Origin: an uncultured Bacteroidota bacterium
GTDB taxonomy: Bacteria > Bacteroidota > Bacteroidia > Flavobacteriales_F > PHOS-HE28
NCBI GenBank assembly: GCA_902826215.1
Contig: CADEDY010000001.1
Coordinates: 186,001-250,000, forward strand
Reading direction: 5' to 3'
Length of the DNA: 64,000 bases
The notes beneath the pieces were generated by a model. That model did not search any database and was not told the origin of the DNA. It saw only the letters and a list, made by a program, of their open reading frames with translations. This document shows, piece after piece, positions 9,024 through 18,128 of this stretch; the stretch's first letter is position 1; every line of letters begins with the position of its first letter. Made by a program: the position numbers and the translations under genes.

Positions 9024-10724
9024 ATGCGCCTTTGCTACCAGCTTATCCTTGTTGCCGTTCTGGCGTCGTGTTCTGCTCCGGAAGAGGCGCGTGACCGGGA
9101 AGGAGCGGGTGGCAAGCACTACGGCGGCATGTTCAATGCCAATGAAGTGGAAGAGATCCGAAGTCTGTTCCCATTGAGCCTCACCCAAGCGGCTTCACAC
9201 CGTGTAGCAGCACAGGTCTATGAGGGGCTTGTGCGATTCGATCAAACGGATCTTTCGGTGAAGCCCGCTTTGGCCGATTCGTGGAGCGTGGATGAGACCG
9301 GATATGTGTACACCTTCAAACTGCACCCTGGTGTGCGTTTCCACGATGACACGTGCTTTGTGGATGGAAAAGGACGGGAGTTCACGGCAACCGATGTTGT
9401 ACAGTGCTACACGGCGCTGTGCACCTTCAGTCCGATGAATCAGATGTTCTGGCTCTTTCAGGACAAGGTCCTTGGGGCCAACGCCCAGTACGCGGCAACC
9501 GCTCGCAGTGCAGAAGGGCCCGGGGTCAAGGGCATCGAAGCACTTGACCCGCTGACGGTTCGTATCACCCTGACCAACCCGTGGCCCAGTTTTCTGCAAG
9601 TGCTGGCGCATCAAGGGTGCTGGATCTATCCCCAGGAGTTGGTCGCACACTATGGCGAGGAGGCGCTATGGCATCCGGTAGGAACGGGACCCTTTTGTAT
9701 GAAGACCTTCATTCTCGATGAAGTGATCGTGATGGAAAGGAATCCTGGTTACTGGGGAAGCGATGAGCACGGGAACCGATATCCCTTCCTCGACGGGGTG
9801 CGGTGCACCTTCGAGAAGGACAAACTGAAGGAATTGGAGGCTTTTCAGGAGGGCCACTTGAGCGTGATGTATGAGCTACCCGTAGAGCGGACCGACGTGC
9901 TCAAGTCCACTGGGGATGTGCAGGTGCAAACGATCCCGGGACTGACCGTGCAGTTCTATGGCTTCAACATGCGGCAGGCACCATTCACGGATGTGCGGAT
10001 CCGCCGCGCCTTTTCCATGGCGATCGATCGGCAGATGATCGTGGACAGTGTGCTGCAAGGCCTTGCTGTTCCCGCCGAACACGGGGTGGTAGCGCCGGGT
10101 TTCGAGGCCTATCCCTATGATGTGATCCCTTCATTGACGTACGATCCGGTCGGCGGAAAAGCACTACTTGCAGACGCCGGGTATGCCAATGGCAAGGACC
10201 TGCCCGCGGTCTACCTACAGGTGAATAGTGATGGATTCGGTTACGTAGGTGTGGCAAGCATGGTCCAATCCATGTTGGAGAATAACCTAGGCGTTCGGGT
10301 GATCACCTCGGTGCTGCCAGCGGATCAGCACTACAGGCGCAAGGAAATGGGAGAGGCGCAGTTCTGGCGTGAAGGATGGATCGTGGACCATCCTGATCCG
10401 GAGAACTTCTTGGCGTTGTTCTACGGAAAGAGCGTGCCGATGGACCCCAAAGAACCGTCGTACCTGAACAGCACCCGGTATCAGAACGCGCGCTATGATT
10501 CACTTTTCGCACTGGCCTTGCGCACGGATGACCGGAACCAGCGGATGCACCTATTGGCCAACGCCGAGGCACAATTGATGAGCGATGCCATGATCGCCCC
10601 GCTCTACCACGAACGGTCCGTCCGACTTCTTCAACCTTGGGTGCGCGACCTTCCCATCAACGGCATGGAGTACCGCGATCTGCGTGGCGTGTGGTTCGCG
10701 CCGCAGGAAAGCAAGGATCACTGA
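9024..10724 (+). CDS. Peptide/nickel-type ABC transporter solute-binding lipoprotein
   Basis: 566 residues, normal for family 5 extracellular solute-binding proteins. Lipobox LASC with Cys16. The fold is marked by VYEGLVRFDQTDLSVKPALA, WSVDETGYVYTFKLHPGVRF, HPVGTGPF and RRAFSMAIDR. These proteins capture peptides or similar ligands and pass them to an ABC permease. No permease or ATPase gene lies beside it, so it is a solitary binding protein here. Its last 7 bases overlap the 3' end of the convergent gene at 10718. Confidence 0.9.
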   Translation: MRLCYQLILVAVLASCSAPEEARDREGAGGKHYGGMFNANEVEEIRSLFPLSLTQAASHRVAAQVYEGLVRFDQTDLSVKPALADSWSVDETGYVYTFKLHPGVRFHDDTCFVDGKGREFTATDVVQCYTALCTFSPMNQMFWLFQDKVLGANAQYAATARSAEGPGVKGIEALDPLTVRITLTNPWPSFLQVLAHQGCWIYPQELVAHYGEEALWHPVGTGPFCMKTFILDEVIVMERNPGYWGSDEHGNRYPFLDGVRCTFEKDKLKELEAFQEGHLSVMYELPVERTDVLKSTGDVQVQTIPGLTVQFYGFNMRQAPFTDVRIRRAFSMAIDRQMIVDSVLQGLAVPAEHGVVAPGFEAYPYDVIPSLTYDPVGGKALLADAGYANGKDLPAVYLQVNSDGFGYVGVASMVQSMLENNLGVRVITSVLPADQHYRRKEMGEAQFWREGWIVDHPDPENFLALFYGKSVPMDPKEPSYLNSTRYQNARYDSLFALALRTDDRNQRMHLLANAEAQLMSDAMIAPLYHERSVRLLQPWVRDLPINGMEYRDLRGVWFAPQESKDH

Positions 10725-11449
10725 GCGCTCCCGGTCAGGTGAGCGAAGGCGACCCATTTCGCCAAGGGCACATACGTCTCGATGCAGGGCAACGTCAGGT
10801 CGGTTTCGACCGCGAAGGTGGCTGGATTCGGAAAGCCGGGGTGTTGTTGGATCAGGTCTGCTTTGATCCGGTCGTAGGTGCTGGAGATGCCCAAGGTCAC
10901 CGTAGTTACATACCGGGTGATGAGGTTGTGGTGCCTACGTTCCTCATTCTGCTCGCGGAGAAAAGGGATCGAATAGCCATAGACCCGTGCTTGCTTGCCC
11001 GTCCGCAATAGGAGCCAGCCTTCCGAAACATGCAAAGGCTGCACACCAACGGGGAATAGACTGATCCGGCGAACCAGCTCTTCGCGAAGTTCAACCCCCT
11101 CGTACTGCATGCGCATCAGGCCGGGGATCGCGAAGTCGATCACCTCGTCGATAACGCGAAGAGGTTCGTTGTCCTGTGGACGTTCGTGAATGGCGCTACC
11201 GGTCGTAGGGTCGAAACCGAGGAGTTCACCGTTCAGGCCATTGGCCCACACCTGCTTCGTGCGCCGCAGCTGCTGAAGGTCGTTCACCTGCGCCTGCACC
11301 TGTTCCAGATGCGGGTATAGTTTCTGTTCGTTGAAACGTGCCTTTACACGCTGCAGGTAGCCCAACAGGGTGTATTGCTTCATCTCGAAGTCGATGGAGG
11401 GGGAAAACACCCAATCCGGGGGCAAACCGGTATCCGTTCTCAAACTCAT
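10718..11449 (-). CDS. Conserved hypothetical cytoplasmic protein
   Basis: 243 residues, no signal peptide or membrane helix. Contains KARFNEQKLYPHLEQVQAQV near the N-terminus, then a mixed alpha/beta body (RVIDEVIDFAIPGL, ITRYVTTVTLGISSTYDRIK). I do not recognise a named domain and see no catalytic motif. It overlaps the solute-binding gene by 7 nt tail to tail. The start at 11449 leaves about 100 nt to the divergent ompA-type gene, enough for two promoters. Confidence 0.7.
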   Translation of the reverse strand: MSLRTDTGLPPDWVFSPSIDFEMKQYTLLGYLQRVKARFNEQKLYPHLEQVQAQVNDLQQLRRTKQVWANGLNGELLGFDPTTGSAIHERPQDNEPLRVIDEVIDFAIPGLMRMQYEGVELREELVRRISLFPVGVQPLHVSEGWLLLRTGKQARVYGYSIPFLREQNEERRHHNLITRYVTTVTLGISSTYDRIKADLIQQHPGFPNPATFAVETDLTLPCIETYVPLAKWVAFAHLTGSAQ

Positions 11450-11552
11450 CGGTTATGGAATGAAACGACTTGTTCAAAAGTAATGTTGCCTTTTCCTGTT
11501 CCGGCGCGTGACGCATTGGACCTTTGGGGGTCAACAAGCAAACGCCAAGCCG

Positions 11553-12527
11553 ATGTCATTTTCATTCCGCAGTACGAACGTGGTCCTTTTCATCTCCCTT
11601 CTATTCGTGGCTTGTGTGCCAGCCCGCAAGTATGAAGAGGCGGACGCACGTGCCAAGGCGTTGCAGACCGAAACCAACGCGGCGAACGAAAAGGCGCTTG
11701 CGGCAGAGACCAGAGCCGCGGAATCGGATGCCATGCTCAGCGAATTCAAGAAGCGCAATACCGAACTGGAGCGCGACACCACGGTCCTGGGAACCTCGCT
11801 TCGGCAGATGACCAAGCAGTACGACAAGATCAACACGCTCAACAACGAATTGCTGGACAAGTACAACGCGTTGCTCTCGGGGAATCAGAGCGAGAACCGG
11901 AAGCTCCTCACCAACTTGGAAGCGCTTCGTTTGGATCTCATGGGCAAGGAGGATTCGTTGAACACATTGGCAAAGGGCATGGCCGAGAAGCAAGCCGCCT
12001 TGGCGGATCGCGAAGCAAAGCTTGCCGAACTCCAAACCGAGATCGCTGCGAAGGATGCGGCCATGAAGAACTTGAAAGAGCGCGTGAGCCAAGCATTGGT
12101 CGGCTTCGAGGGCAAGGGGCTTACTGTGGAGCAACGCAACGGCCGCATCTACGTGAGCATGGATAACAAATTGTTGTTCCCGAGCGGCAGCGCGGCGGTG
12201 GATGCCAAAGGCAAGGAAGCGGTCTCGAAGTTGGCCAAGGCGATCGAGAACGAGAAGGACCTCAGCATACTCGTGGAAGGTCACACGGATACGGACAAGA
12301 TCTCCGCCGGCAGTGCATACAAGGACAATTGGGACCTCAGCGTGGCGCGCGCGACCAGCGTAGTGCGCATCATGCAGGAGAGCAGTGCCATCGATCCAGT
12401 GCGTATCACCGCCGCGGGTCGTGGGGAGTACGTGCCTGTGGACCCGAACGACAAGGCGAAGAACCGTCGTATCGAAGTGGTGTTGATCCCCGACCTGAAG
12501 GAACTCTACAAGTTGGTCAACGACTGA
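11553..12527 (+). CDS. OmpA-family peptidoglycan-binding lipoprotein with coiled coil
   Basis: 324 residues. The start at 11553 (MSFSFRSTNVV) places the lipobox LLFVAC directly after the hydrophobic segment; an upstream ATG at 11508 would add 15 residues. Residues about 25-190 form a long Ala/Glu/Lys-rich coiled coil. The C-terminal OmpA domain has LLFPSGSAAVDAKG, ILVEGHTDTDKI and AKNRRIEVVLIPDL, covering the usual peptidoglycan-contact residues. Likely an outer-membrane lipoprotein tethering the envelope to the wall, with the coiled coil as a spacer. The serine hydrolase follows 24 nt downstream. Confidence 0.9.
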   Translation: MSFSFRSTNVVLFISLLFVACVPARKYEEADARAKALQTETNAANEKALAAETRAAESDAMLSEFKKRNTELERDTTVLGTSLRQMTKQYDKINTLNNELLDKYNALLSGNQSENRKLLTNLEALRLDLMGKEDSLNTLAKGMAEKQAALADREAKLAELQTEIAAKDAAMKNLKERVSQALVGFEGKGLTVEQRNGRIYVSMDNKLLFPSGSAAVDAKGKEAVSKLAKAIENEKDLSILVEGHTDTDKISAGSAYKDNWDLSVARATSVVRIMQESSAIDPVRITAAGRGEYVPVDPNDKAKNRRIEVVLIPDLKELYKLVND

Positions 12528-12551
12528 TCATCCGACCAAGGGGAGCAAGGC

Positions 12552-13664
12552 ATGAAAGCACGGCACCTCCTCTTGCTGTTGGTGAGCGTGTTGCTTTCCG
12601 GTTGCACGGTCGGTAGATTCTTCGTGTACAACTTCGCCGATACCCGCGATCATAGGAAGTTCCCTTCGCGGCCGCTAGCGGCTTCTGTAGAGCCATACCA
12701 CTATGTTGTCGCAGCAGAAGAGAAGGGCCCGCGCACGATCAAGTACGACGGTAAGGAACAAGCCTTCGATGACTTCCTGGAGCGCCACCGCACCGTGGCT
12801 TTCCTGATCATCCACCGCGACACCCTGAAGTACGAGCGCTACTTCAAAGGGTATGATCCGGCACAGGTGCACACGTCCTTCTCCATGGCGAAGTCGGTCA
12901 TGAGCATGCTGGTCGGCTGCGCGATCGCCGATGGTTACATCAAAGACGTGCAACAGCCGGTGACGGACTTCGTGCCGGAGCTGAAGGAGAACGGTTTCGA
13001 CGCCGTTACCGTGGAGCATGTGCTGCAGATGACCAGTGGTCTCAATTTCAATGAGAGCTACGTGAACCCCTTTGGCTCGGCGGCGAAGTACTACTACGGC
13101 AGAAGGTTGTACAATAACATGGCGCACCTGAAGTTGAAGCGAGTGCCCGGAACGGAGTTCGAGTATGTCAGTGGTAACAGCCAATTGCTCGGCTTGATCC
13201 TCGAACGCTCGCTTCGTGCGAAAGGCGATCAACGCACCATCACGGATTACTGCAACGACAAGCTATGGTCGCCATTGGGCATGGAGTATCCATCATCGTG
13301 GAGCATCGATCGCAAAGAAGGGGGCATCGAGAAGACCTTCTGTTGCATCAATGCGCCAGCCCGCGATTTCGCTAAGCTGGGCTCGTTGTACTTGCACGAT
13401 GGAAAGTGGAAGGAAGCACAACTGGTCCCCGCGGATTGGGTGGGTCGCAGCACGTGCGTGGACACCACCAGCGGCAGTGTAGCGCGGTACCAGTATCAAT
13501 GGTGGCTGCCTTCTCAGGAAGGTGATTTCATGGCACAGGGCATCCTCGGCCAATTCGTGTACGTGGATCCCGCTCGTGAACTGGTGATCGTTCGGTTAGG
13601 GACGAAGTACGGTGGAGTGGGGTGGTCCCGGATCTTTCGCAGCATCGCGTCCCTGTATGAGTAG
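12552..13664 (+). CDS. Serine hydrolase lipoprotein, class C beta-lactamase fold
   Basis: 370 residues. Lipobox LLSGC with Cys18, then a beta-lactamase/D-alanyl-D-alanine-peptidase-like domain. The SxxK motif is S111-M-A-K114 (TSFSMAKSVMSML). The second motif is FEYVSGNSQLLG, the Tyr-x-Ser-x-Asn form common in this family. EHVLQMTSGLNFNE is also typical. The likely role is an envelope esterase or peptidase; the substrate cannot be told from sequence. It is 24 nt after the OmpA gene and overlaps the next gene by 8 nt, so the three look like one operon. Confidence 0.88.
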   Translation: MKARHLLLLLVSVLLSGCTVGRFFVYNFADTRDHRKFPSRPLAASVEPYHYVVAAEEKGPRTIKYDGKEQAFDDFLERHRTVAFLIIHRDTLKYERYFKGYDPAQVHTSFSMAKSVMSMLVGCAIADGYIKDVQQPVTDFVPELKENGFDAVTVEHVLQMTSGLNFNESYVNPFGSAAKYYYGRRLYNNMAHLKLKRVPGTEFEYVSGNSQLLGLILERSLRAKGDQRTITDYCNDKLWSPLGMEYPSSWSIDRKEGGIEKTFCCINAPARDFAKLGSLYLHDGKWKEAQLVPADWVGRSTCVDTTSGSVARYQYQWWLPSQEGDFMAQGILGQFVYVDPARELVIVRLGTKYGGVGWSRIFRSIASLYE

Positions 13665-14829
13665 TGTGGCGATCATCGGAGGTGGTCCCGCGGGCTTGAT
13701 CGCCGCAGAGCAGTTGGCCACTACGCACGAAGTACACGTGTACGAGCAAGGTCGCACGCTCGGGCGGAAGTTCCTTGTTGCCGGTGAGGGCGGGCTGAAC
13801 ATCACCAACAGTGCGGAGGGCGAGGAATTCTTGCAGGAGTATGGACCTACTCCTTGGATGCGCCGCGCACTGGAAGCATTCGGACCAACGGAATTGCGCG
13901 CTTGGTTAGCGGGTCTGGGTGTGCCCACCTACGTCGGAAGCAGCAGGCGCGTATTCCCGGAGCGCGGCATCAAACCCGCCGAGGTCTTGAAAGGGATCAC
14001 GGAACGCTTGAAGCAGAAAGGGGTGGTCGTCCACACGGACCATTGCTTCGTTGGCTTCGACGATGAGGTGCGCCCGATCATGGAGCATGCAGGCAAGCGC
14101 TCGGTGATCGATGCCAAGAGCGTGCTGTTCGCCTTGGGTGGTGCATCGTGGCCGAAGACGGGATCCACCGGTGCTTGGACAGAGCACTTCGAGAGCATCG
14201 GTGTGAACACGGTCCCATTTCGCGCCAGTAACTGTGGGGTGGAAGTGGACCTGTCCGATGCGATCCGCGTACACGCTGGGAAGCCGCTGAAGAACATCGG
14301 GGTGAGTTGTGGTGAACGATCCGTTCGTGGAGAAGTGACCATCACCGATCATGGTTTGGAAGGCAACGCGATCTATCCGGTCGTTCCTTCCGTTCGAGAA
14401 GCGTTGGATGCAGGCGCAGCAGAGATCATCATTGACCTGAAGCCGGACCTTACTGCAGAACAGATCGACGATAAGTTGAAGGATGCCGCGTGGAAGGAGC
14501 GCATGGCGGCCTTGCGATTGGATCGTCCATCCGTGGCCCTGTTGAAGACCTTCACGCCCTTTGAGCGTTACGTGGATGGGCGCACCATGGCACAGGATGT
14601 CAAGCAGGTCCGTATTCCAGTGACCGGTTTACGACCCATCGAGGAGGCCATCAGCACCGTGGGTGGCATCGCCTTGGATCAGATCGCACCGGACGGTTCA
14701 TTGGTCATGCACCCGCATCTTTTCGTGGCTGGAGAAATGCTGGACTGGGACGCACCGACCGGCGGATTCTTGTTGCAGGGAGTGTTCAGCACTGGTCGTA
14801 TGGCAGCGGACGCGATCGCCAAGCGTTGA
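13657..14829 (+). CDS. FAD-dependent oxidoreductase, BaiN/HI0933-type flavoprotein
   Basis: 390 residues from the ATG at 13657, which overlaps the serine hydrolase stop by 8 nt. The N-terminal dinucleotide-binding motif is VAIIGGGPAGLIAAEQ. GRKFLVAGEGGLNITNS is the family signature. LFALGGASWPKTGSTGAW and, near the C-terminus, LFVAGEMLDWDAPTGGFLLQ complete the FAD site. This matches the TIGR03862-like subgroup. The substrate is unknown. It converges on radA with only 4 nt between stops. Confidence 0.9.
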   Translation: MSSVAIIGGGPAGLIAAEQLATTHEVHVYEQGRTLGRKFLVAGEGGLNITNSAEGEEFLQEYGPTPWMRRALEAFGPTELRAWLAGLGVPTYVGSSRRVFPERGIKPAEVLKGITERLKQKGVVVHTDHCFVGFDDEVRPIMEHAGKRSVIDAKSVLFALGGASWPKTGSTGAWTEHFESIGVNTVPFRASNCGVEVDLSDAIRVHAGKPLKNIGVSCGERSVRGEVTITDHGLEGNAIYPVVPSVREALDAGAAEIIIDLKPDLTAEQIDDKLKDAAWKERMAALRLDRPSVALLKTFTPFERYVDGRTMAQDVKQVRIPVTGLRPIEEAISTVGGIALDQIAPDGSLVMHPHLFVAGEMLDWDAPTGGFLLQGVFSTGRMAADAIAKR

Positions 14830-14833
14830 ACGG

Positions 14834-16216
14834 TTATCCGAACAGTTGTCCGAGCACCTCGTCGACGCGCCCGACCTGCACCACCTCGATCCCTTTCGAA
14901 GGGGCTATGCCTTTGGTTCCCTTGGGAACGAAGATCCGTGCGAAGCCGAGCTTGGCTGCTTCGGCAACGCGTTGTTCGGTGCGGGTCACAGGTCTGATCT
15001 CGCCGGTCAATCCCACTTCACCTGCGAAGCACACATCCATCGGCACGGCGATATCGGCGTTACTACTGAGTATGGCGCACACCACGGCCAGATCGATGGC
15101 GGGCTCTTCCACGCGGAAGCCACCGGCCAGATTCAAGAAGACATCCTTTTGCCCGAGCCGGAAGCCGCAACGTTTCTCCATTACGGCCAGCAACATGTTC
15201 AAGCGACGCAGGTCGAAACCGGTCGAACTGCGTTGGGGTGTGCCGTACACCGCGGTGCTCACCAAGGCTTGCACCTCGATCAACAAGGGTCGCATGCCTT
15301 CCATCGTGGCGGCAACGACCACGCCGCTGGGCCTCTCTTCGCGACGTCCGAGCAACACCTGGCTGGGGTCCTCCACCTCGGCGAGGCCGCTGCCCTGCAT
15401 CTCGTAGATGCCCAACTCGTTCGTACTCCCGAACCGGTTCTTCAATGGGCGCAGCAAACGGTATGCGTGATCGCGATCTCCTTCGAATTGCAGCACGCAA
15501 TCCACCATGTGCTCCAACACTTTTGGTCCAGCGATGAAGCCATCCTTGGTGATGTGACCGATCAGCACCATCGGCACACTGGTGGTCTTCGCGAAGCGCA
15601 TCAATTCGGCCGTGCATTCGCGCACTTGGCCAACGCTGCCGGGGCTGGCGTCGAGCACGGCGGTATGAAGTGTCTGCACACTGTCGATCACCACCAAGCC
15701 GGGTTGCAGCGCTTCGATGTGCTTGAAGATGTTCTGGGTATTCGTCTCCGTGAGTACGAAGCAATTCGCATCGTTTTCTTTCCCCTTGAAGTCGGCTTGA
15801 AGCCGTTCAGCCCGCATCTTCACTTGATGCTCGCTTTCCTCTCCGGATACATACAAGGTCTTCAGGTGCGGGTTCCGCAGCGCGGTCTGCAGCAGGAGCG
15901 TGCTCTTGCCGATACCGGGTTCGCCACCCAGCAGCGTGATGCTCCCTGGCACCAACCCACCTCCTAGAACGCGCGAAAATTCACGGTCGCTGAGTGGGAT
16001 ACGCGGACCGTCCTGTGCGGGAATTTCATTGATCGCAACCGGCTTCGGGTTCCGGCTCTTGACGCTCTGGGGTGTGCCACGTTTCTCTTCGCCGCGATCC
16101 ACCACTTCCTCCACCAGGGTGTTCCACTCCTTGCATTGCGTGCATTGCCCGAGCCATTGCGGATAGCTCGTACCGCAGTTCTGGCAAACGAATTTGGAAC
16201 GCAGCTTAGCCGCCAT
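14834..16216 (-). CDS. radA: DNA repair protein RadA (branch-migration helicase)
   Basis: 460 residues, full length. Domains in order: a C4 zinc finger (CQNCGTSYPQWLGQCTQCKEW), a RecA-like ATPase with Walker A GGEPGIGKSTLL, the RadA-specific KNRFGST motif, and a C-terminal Lon-protease-like domain (DVCFAGEVGLTGEIRPV). It promotes branch migration in recombination. It is the last gene of the panC-panD-flippase-rfaE2-radA run and overlaps rfaE2 by 11 nt. Confidence 0.96.
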   Translation of the reverse strand: MAAKLRSKFVCQNCGTSYPQWLGQCTQCKEWNTLVEEVVDRGEEKRGTPQSVKSRNPKPVAINEIPAQDGPRIPLSDREFSRVLGGGLVPGSITLLGGEPGIGKSTLLLQTALRNPHLKTLYVSGEESEHQVKMRAERLQADFKGKENDANCFVLTETNTQNIFKHIEALQPGLVVIDSVQTLHTAVLDASPGSVGQVRECTAELMRFAKTTSVPMVLIGHITKDGFIAGPKVLEHMVDCVLQFEGDRDHAYRLLRPLKNRFGSTNELGIYEMQGSGLAEVEDPSQVLLGRREERPSGVVVAATMEGMRPLLIEVQALVSTAVYGTPQRSSTGFDLRRLNMLLAVMEKRCGFRLGQKDVFLNLAGGFRVEEPAIDLAVVCAILSSNADIAVPMDVCFAGEVGLTGEIRPVTRTEQRVAEAAKLGFARIFVPKGTKGIAPSKGIEVVQVGRVDEVLGQLFG

Positions 16217-16712
16217 GGCGGATCTTCTCGACCAGATTGGTCGTACTGGATCCGTCCACCAGCTTCAGCGAACGCACATCACCACCGCGGGCTTTCACGA
16301 TGTCTGCACCGACGATCTGCTCGGGCTTCCAGTCCCCGCCTTTCACGAGCACATCCGGGCCAATGGTCTTGATCAACTCCAAAGGCGTGTCCTGATCGAA
16401 GATCATCACGGCATCCACGAAACGAAGGGCCGTAAGCACTTTGGCCCGGTCAAGTTGGTCATTGAACGGTCGATCCGCGGCCTTGCCCAAGCGACGTACA
16501 CTATCGTCACTGTTCAGCCCGATGATCAACCGATCGCCAAGCAGGGCAGCTTCTTGCAGGTATTCCACATGTCCGCGATGCAGGATATCGAAACAACCGT
16601 TGGTAAAGACGATGCGATCGCCCTTCATCCGCCAGATGTTGACCGCACGCTGCACCTGCACCAGATCCAGGATGCGTTTGTCCGTAGCGGTTTGTGCGAC
16701 TTCCGTGGTCAT
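16206..16712 (-). CDS. rfaE2: D-glycero-beta-D-manno-heptose 1-phosphate adenylyltransferase
   Basis: 168 residues, corresponding to the C-terminal half of E. coli HldE as a separate protein. The start MTTEVAQ at 16712 overlaps the flippase stop as ATGA; longer in-frame starts would run into the flippase gene and read as nonsense. Nucleotidyltransferase motifs are FTNGCFDILHRGH, containing HxGH, and LVKGGDWKPEQIVGA. It makes ADP-heptose for lipopolysaccharide core. No hldE-type kinase is in the window. Confidence 0.94.
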   Translation of the reverse strand: MTTEVAQTATDKRILDLVQVQRAVNIWRMKGDRIVFTNGCFDILHRGHVEYLQEAALLGDRLIIGLNSDDSVRRLGKAADRPFNDQLDRAKVLTALRFVDAVMIFDQDTPLELIKTIGPDVLVKGGDWKPEQIVGADIVKARGGDVRSLKLVDGSSTTNLVEKIRHGG

Positions 16713-17731
16713 GGTTCCAAGGGTTTCCGGTTTCGGGAGATCAAAAGTAGCGACAGGCCACCAAGCACGATCGTCATCAAGGTCTGGGCTACCCAGATCA
16801 GCCAGCCCATGGCGAGAGCCTCGGGGCGCAGCAGGCCGCCGCCTTCCGGTGCGGGCATGTATACACTTACGATGAGGGCCACGAATGCTGGATAGACTCC
16901 GATACCTCCTTGCACCAGAACGATCCCGATGGCACCAGCGACGAAACCGGCCATGATCCCCGCGGCAGGAACGGTGCTCGTTTCGGGCAGGCAATAGAAG
17001 CCGACCGCGAACATCAGCACATAAAGTAGCCAGATCAGGAAGGTGTGGAACACGAAAGCCCAAGGGTGTTTCGTGCGGGTGACGGAACGCAGTCCTTCAC
17101 CAAGTCCGCGCAGGATCTCCATCACGCGTGCGTGGATCTCAGGTCGTGTCATCATCAGGTACACCCCAACGATGGATCCAACGATCACGGCACCGAGTGC
17201 GAGCCAGCCCCACGGAAAGCCACCGACTTGGTCCACTCCTTGTCCGTGCCTGAAGGACTCTATCCGTTCCTTGAACAGGTCCAACTTCTCGATCTGTAAA
17301 AGCAATGTGAGCCCGAGCAGGGCCATCAACAGCAACATATCGACTGCCCGTTCTGCTACGATGGAGCCGAAACCCTTGGCGAAAGGGACTTTCTCCCGTC
17401 GATAGAGCAAAGCAGCCCGGCTGGCTTCACCGGCACGCTGAATGAGCAGGTTCATGAAATAGCCGCTCATGGTGGCATGGTAGCAATTCCAGAAGCCCGG
17501 CTTGTAACCCATGCCATCGAGCAAATAGCGCCATCGCCAAGCGCGGCTCATGTGGCTGCTCCAGCCCAAGAAAATGCTCAGGAGCAACCACCACCAATTG
17601 GCCCGTCCGAAGGCATCGAAGAGTTCGGCCCGCTGGGTCTCATCCAATTGGCGATAGAAGTACAGCACGAGCCACACGCCCAAGGCGATCGGCACGGCCA
17701 TCTTCAGCAGATTGATGATCACCTTCTTCAT
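16709..17731 (-). CDS. Flippase-like integral membrane protein, LPG-synthase TM family
   Basis: 340 residues with about eight predicted membrane helices. Family cues are FGRANWWWLLLSIFLGWSSH, RAWRWRYLLDGMG, the conserved RAGEASRAALLYRREKVPF loop and GIVLVQGGIGVYPAF. These belong to the lysylphosphatidylglycerol-synthase transmembrane (AglD/MprF N-terminal) family, which lacks the synthase domain here. Such proteins are thought to flip lipids or lipid-linked sugars. It overlaps panD and rfaE2 by 4 nt each; the rfaE2 link fits an envelope-glycolipid role. Confidence 0.88.
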   Translation of the reverse strand: MKKVIINLLKMAVPIALGVWLVLYFYRQLDETQRAELFDAFGRANWWWLLLSIFLGWSSHMSRAWRWRYLLDGMGYKPGFWNCYHATMSGYFMNLLIQRAGEASRAALLYRREKVPFAKGFGSIVAERAVDMLLLMALLGLTLLLQIEKLDLFKERIESFRHGQGVDQVGGFPWGWLALGAVIVGSIVGVYLMMTRPEIHARVMEILRGLGEGLRSVTRTKHPWAFVFHTFLIWLLYVLMFAVGFYCLPETSTVPAAGIMAGFVAGAIGIVLVQGGIGVYPAFVALIVSVYMPAPEGGGLLRPEALAMGWLIWVAQTLMTIVLGGLSLLLISRNRKPLEP

Positions 17732-18081
17732 GGGCGCAACCGGTTCGTGGTCTCGTCAGGGAAGATGATCGAAGGACGGAACTCCCGTGCCTTGTCGATG
17801 GACATACGGGCATAGGAGACGATGATGACGACATGGCCCACATGCACCTTGTGTGCGGCCGGGCCGTTCATACAAATGGTGCCCGTGCCACGCTCGCCCT
17901 TGATCACGTACGTCTCCAAGCGCTCGCCGTTGTTCACGTTCAACACCTGCACCTTTTCGCCCTCCACCAAGCCGACCGCATCGATCAGGTCCTCGTCGAT
18001 GGTGATGCTCCCGATGTAGTCCAGGTTGGCCTCCGTAACACGAACGCGGTGGATCTTGGTGCGCAGGACTTCGATGGTCAT
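17728..18081 (-). CDS. panD: Aspartate 1-decarboxylase proenzyme
   Basis: 117 residues from MTIEVLRTKIHRV; upstream in-frame extension is not needed. Makes beta-alanine for pantothenate. The self-cleavage site that gives the pyruvoyl group is Y22-I-G24-S25, and Lys9 and GPAAHKVHVGHVVIIVSYA are conserved. Length and motifs are canonical. It lies 47 nt downstream of panC and overlaps the flippase start as ATGA. Confidence 0.96.
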   Translation of the reverse strand: MTIEVLRTKIHRVRVTEANLDYIGSITIDEDLIDAVGLVEGEKVQVLNVNNGERLETYVIKGERGTGTICMNGPAAHKVHVGHVVIIVSYARMSIDKAREFRPSIIFPDETTNRLRP

Positions 18082-18128
18082 GAGGCAAGTGTGGTCTGCG
18101 AAAGTAGCTGCCTCTGCAAAAGCAGGGA

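Noticed and set aside
14663-15967. 434-codon plus-strand frame opposite radA
   Set aside because: RadA motifs are complete on the other strand; the plus frame has no recognisable domain and starts inside another gene.
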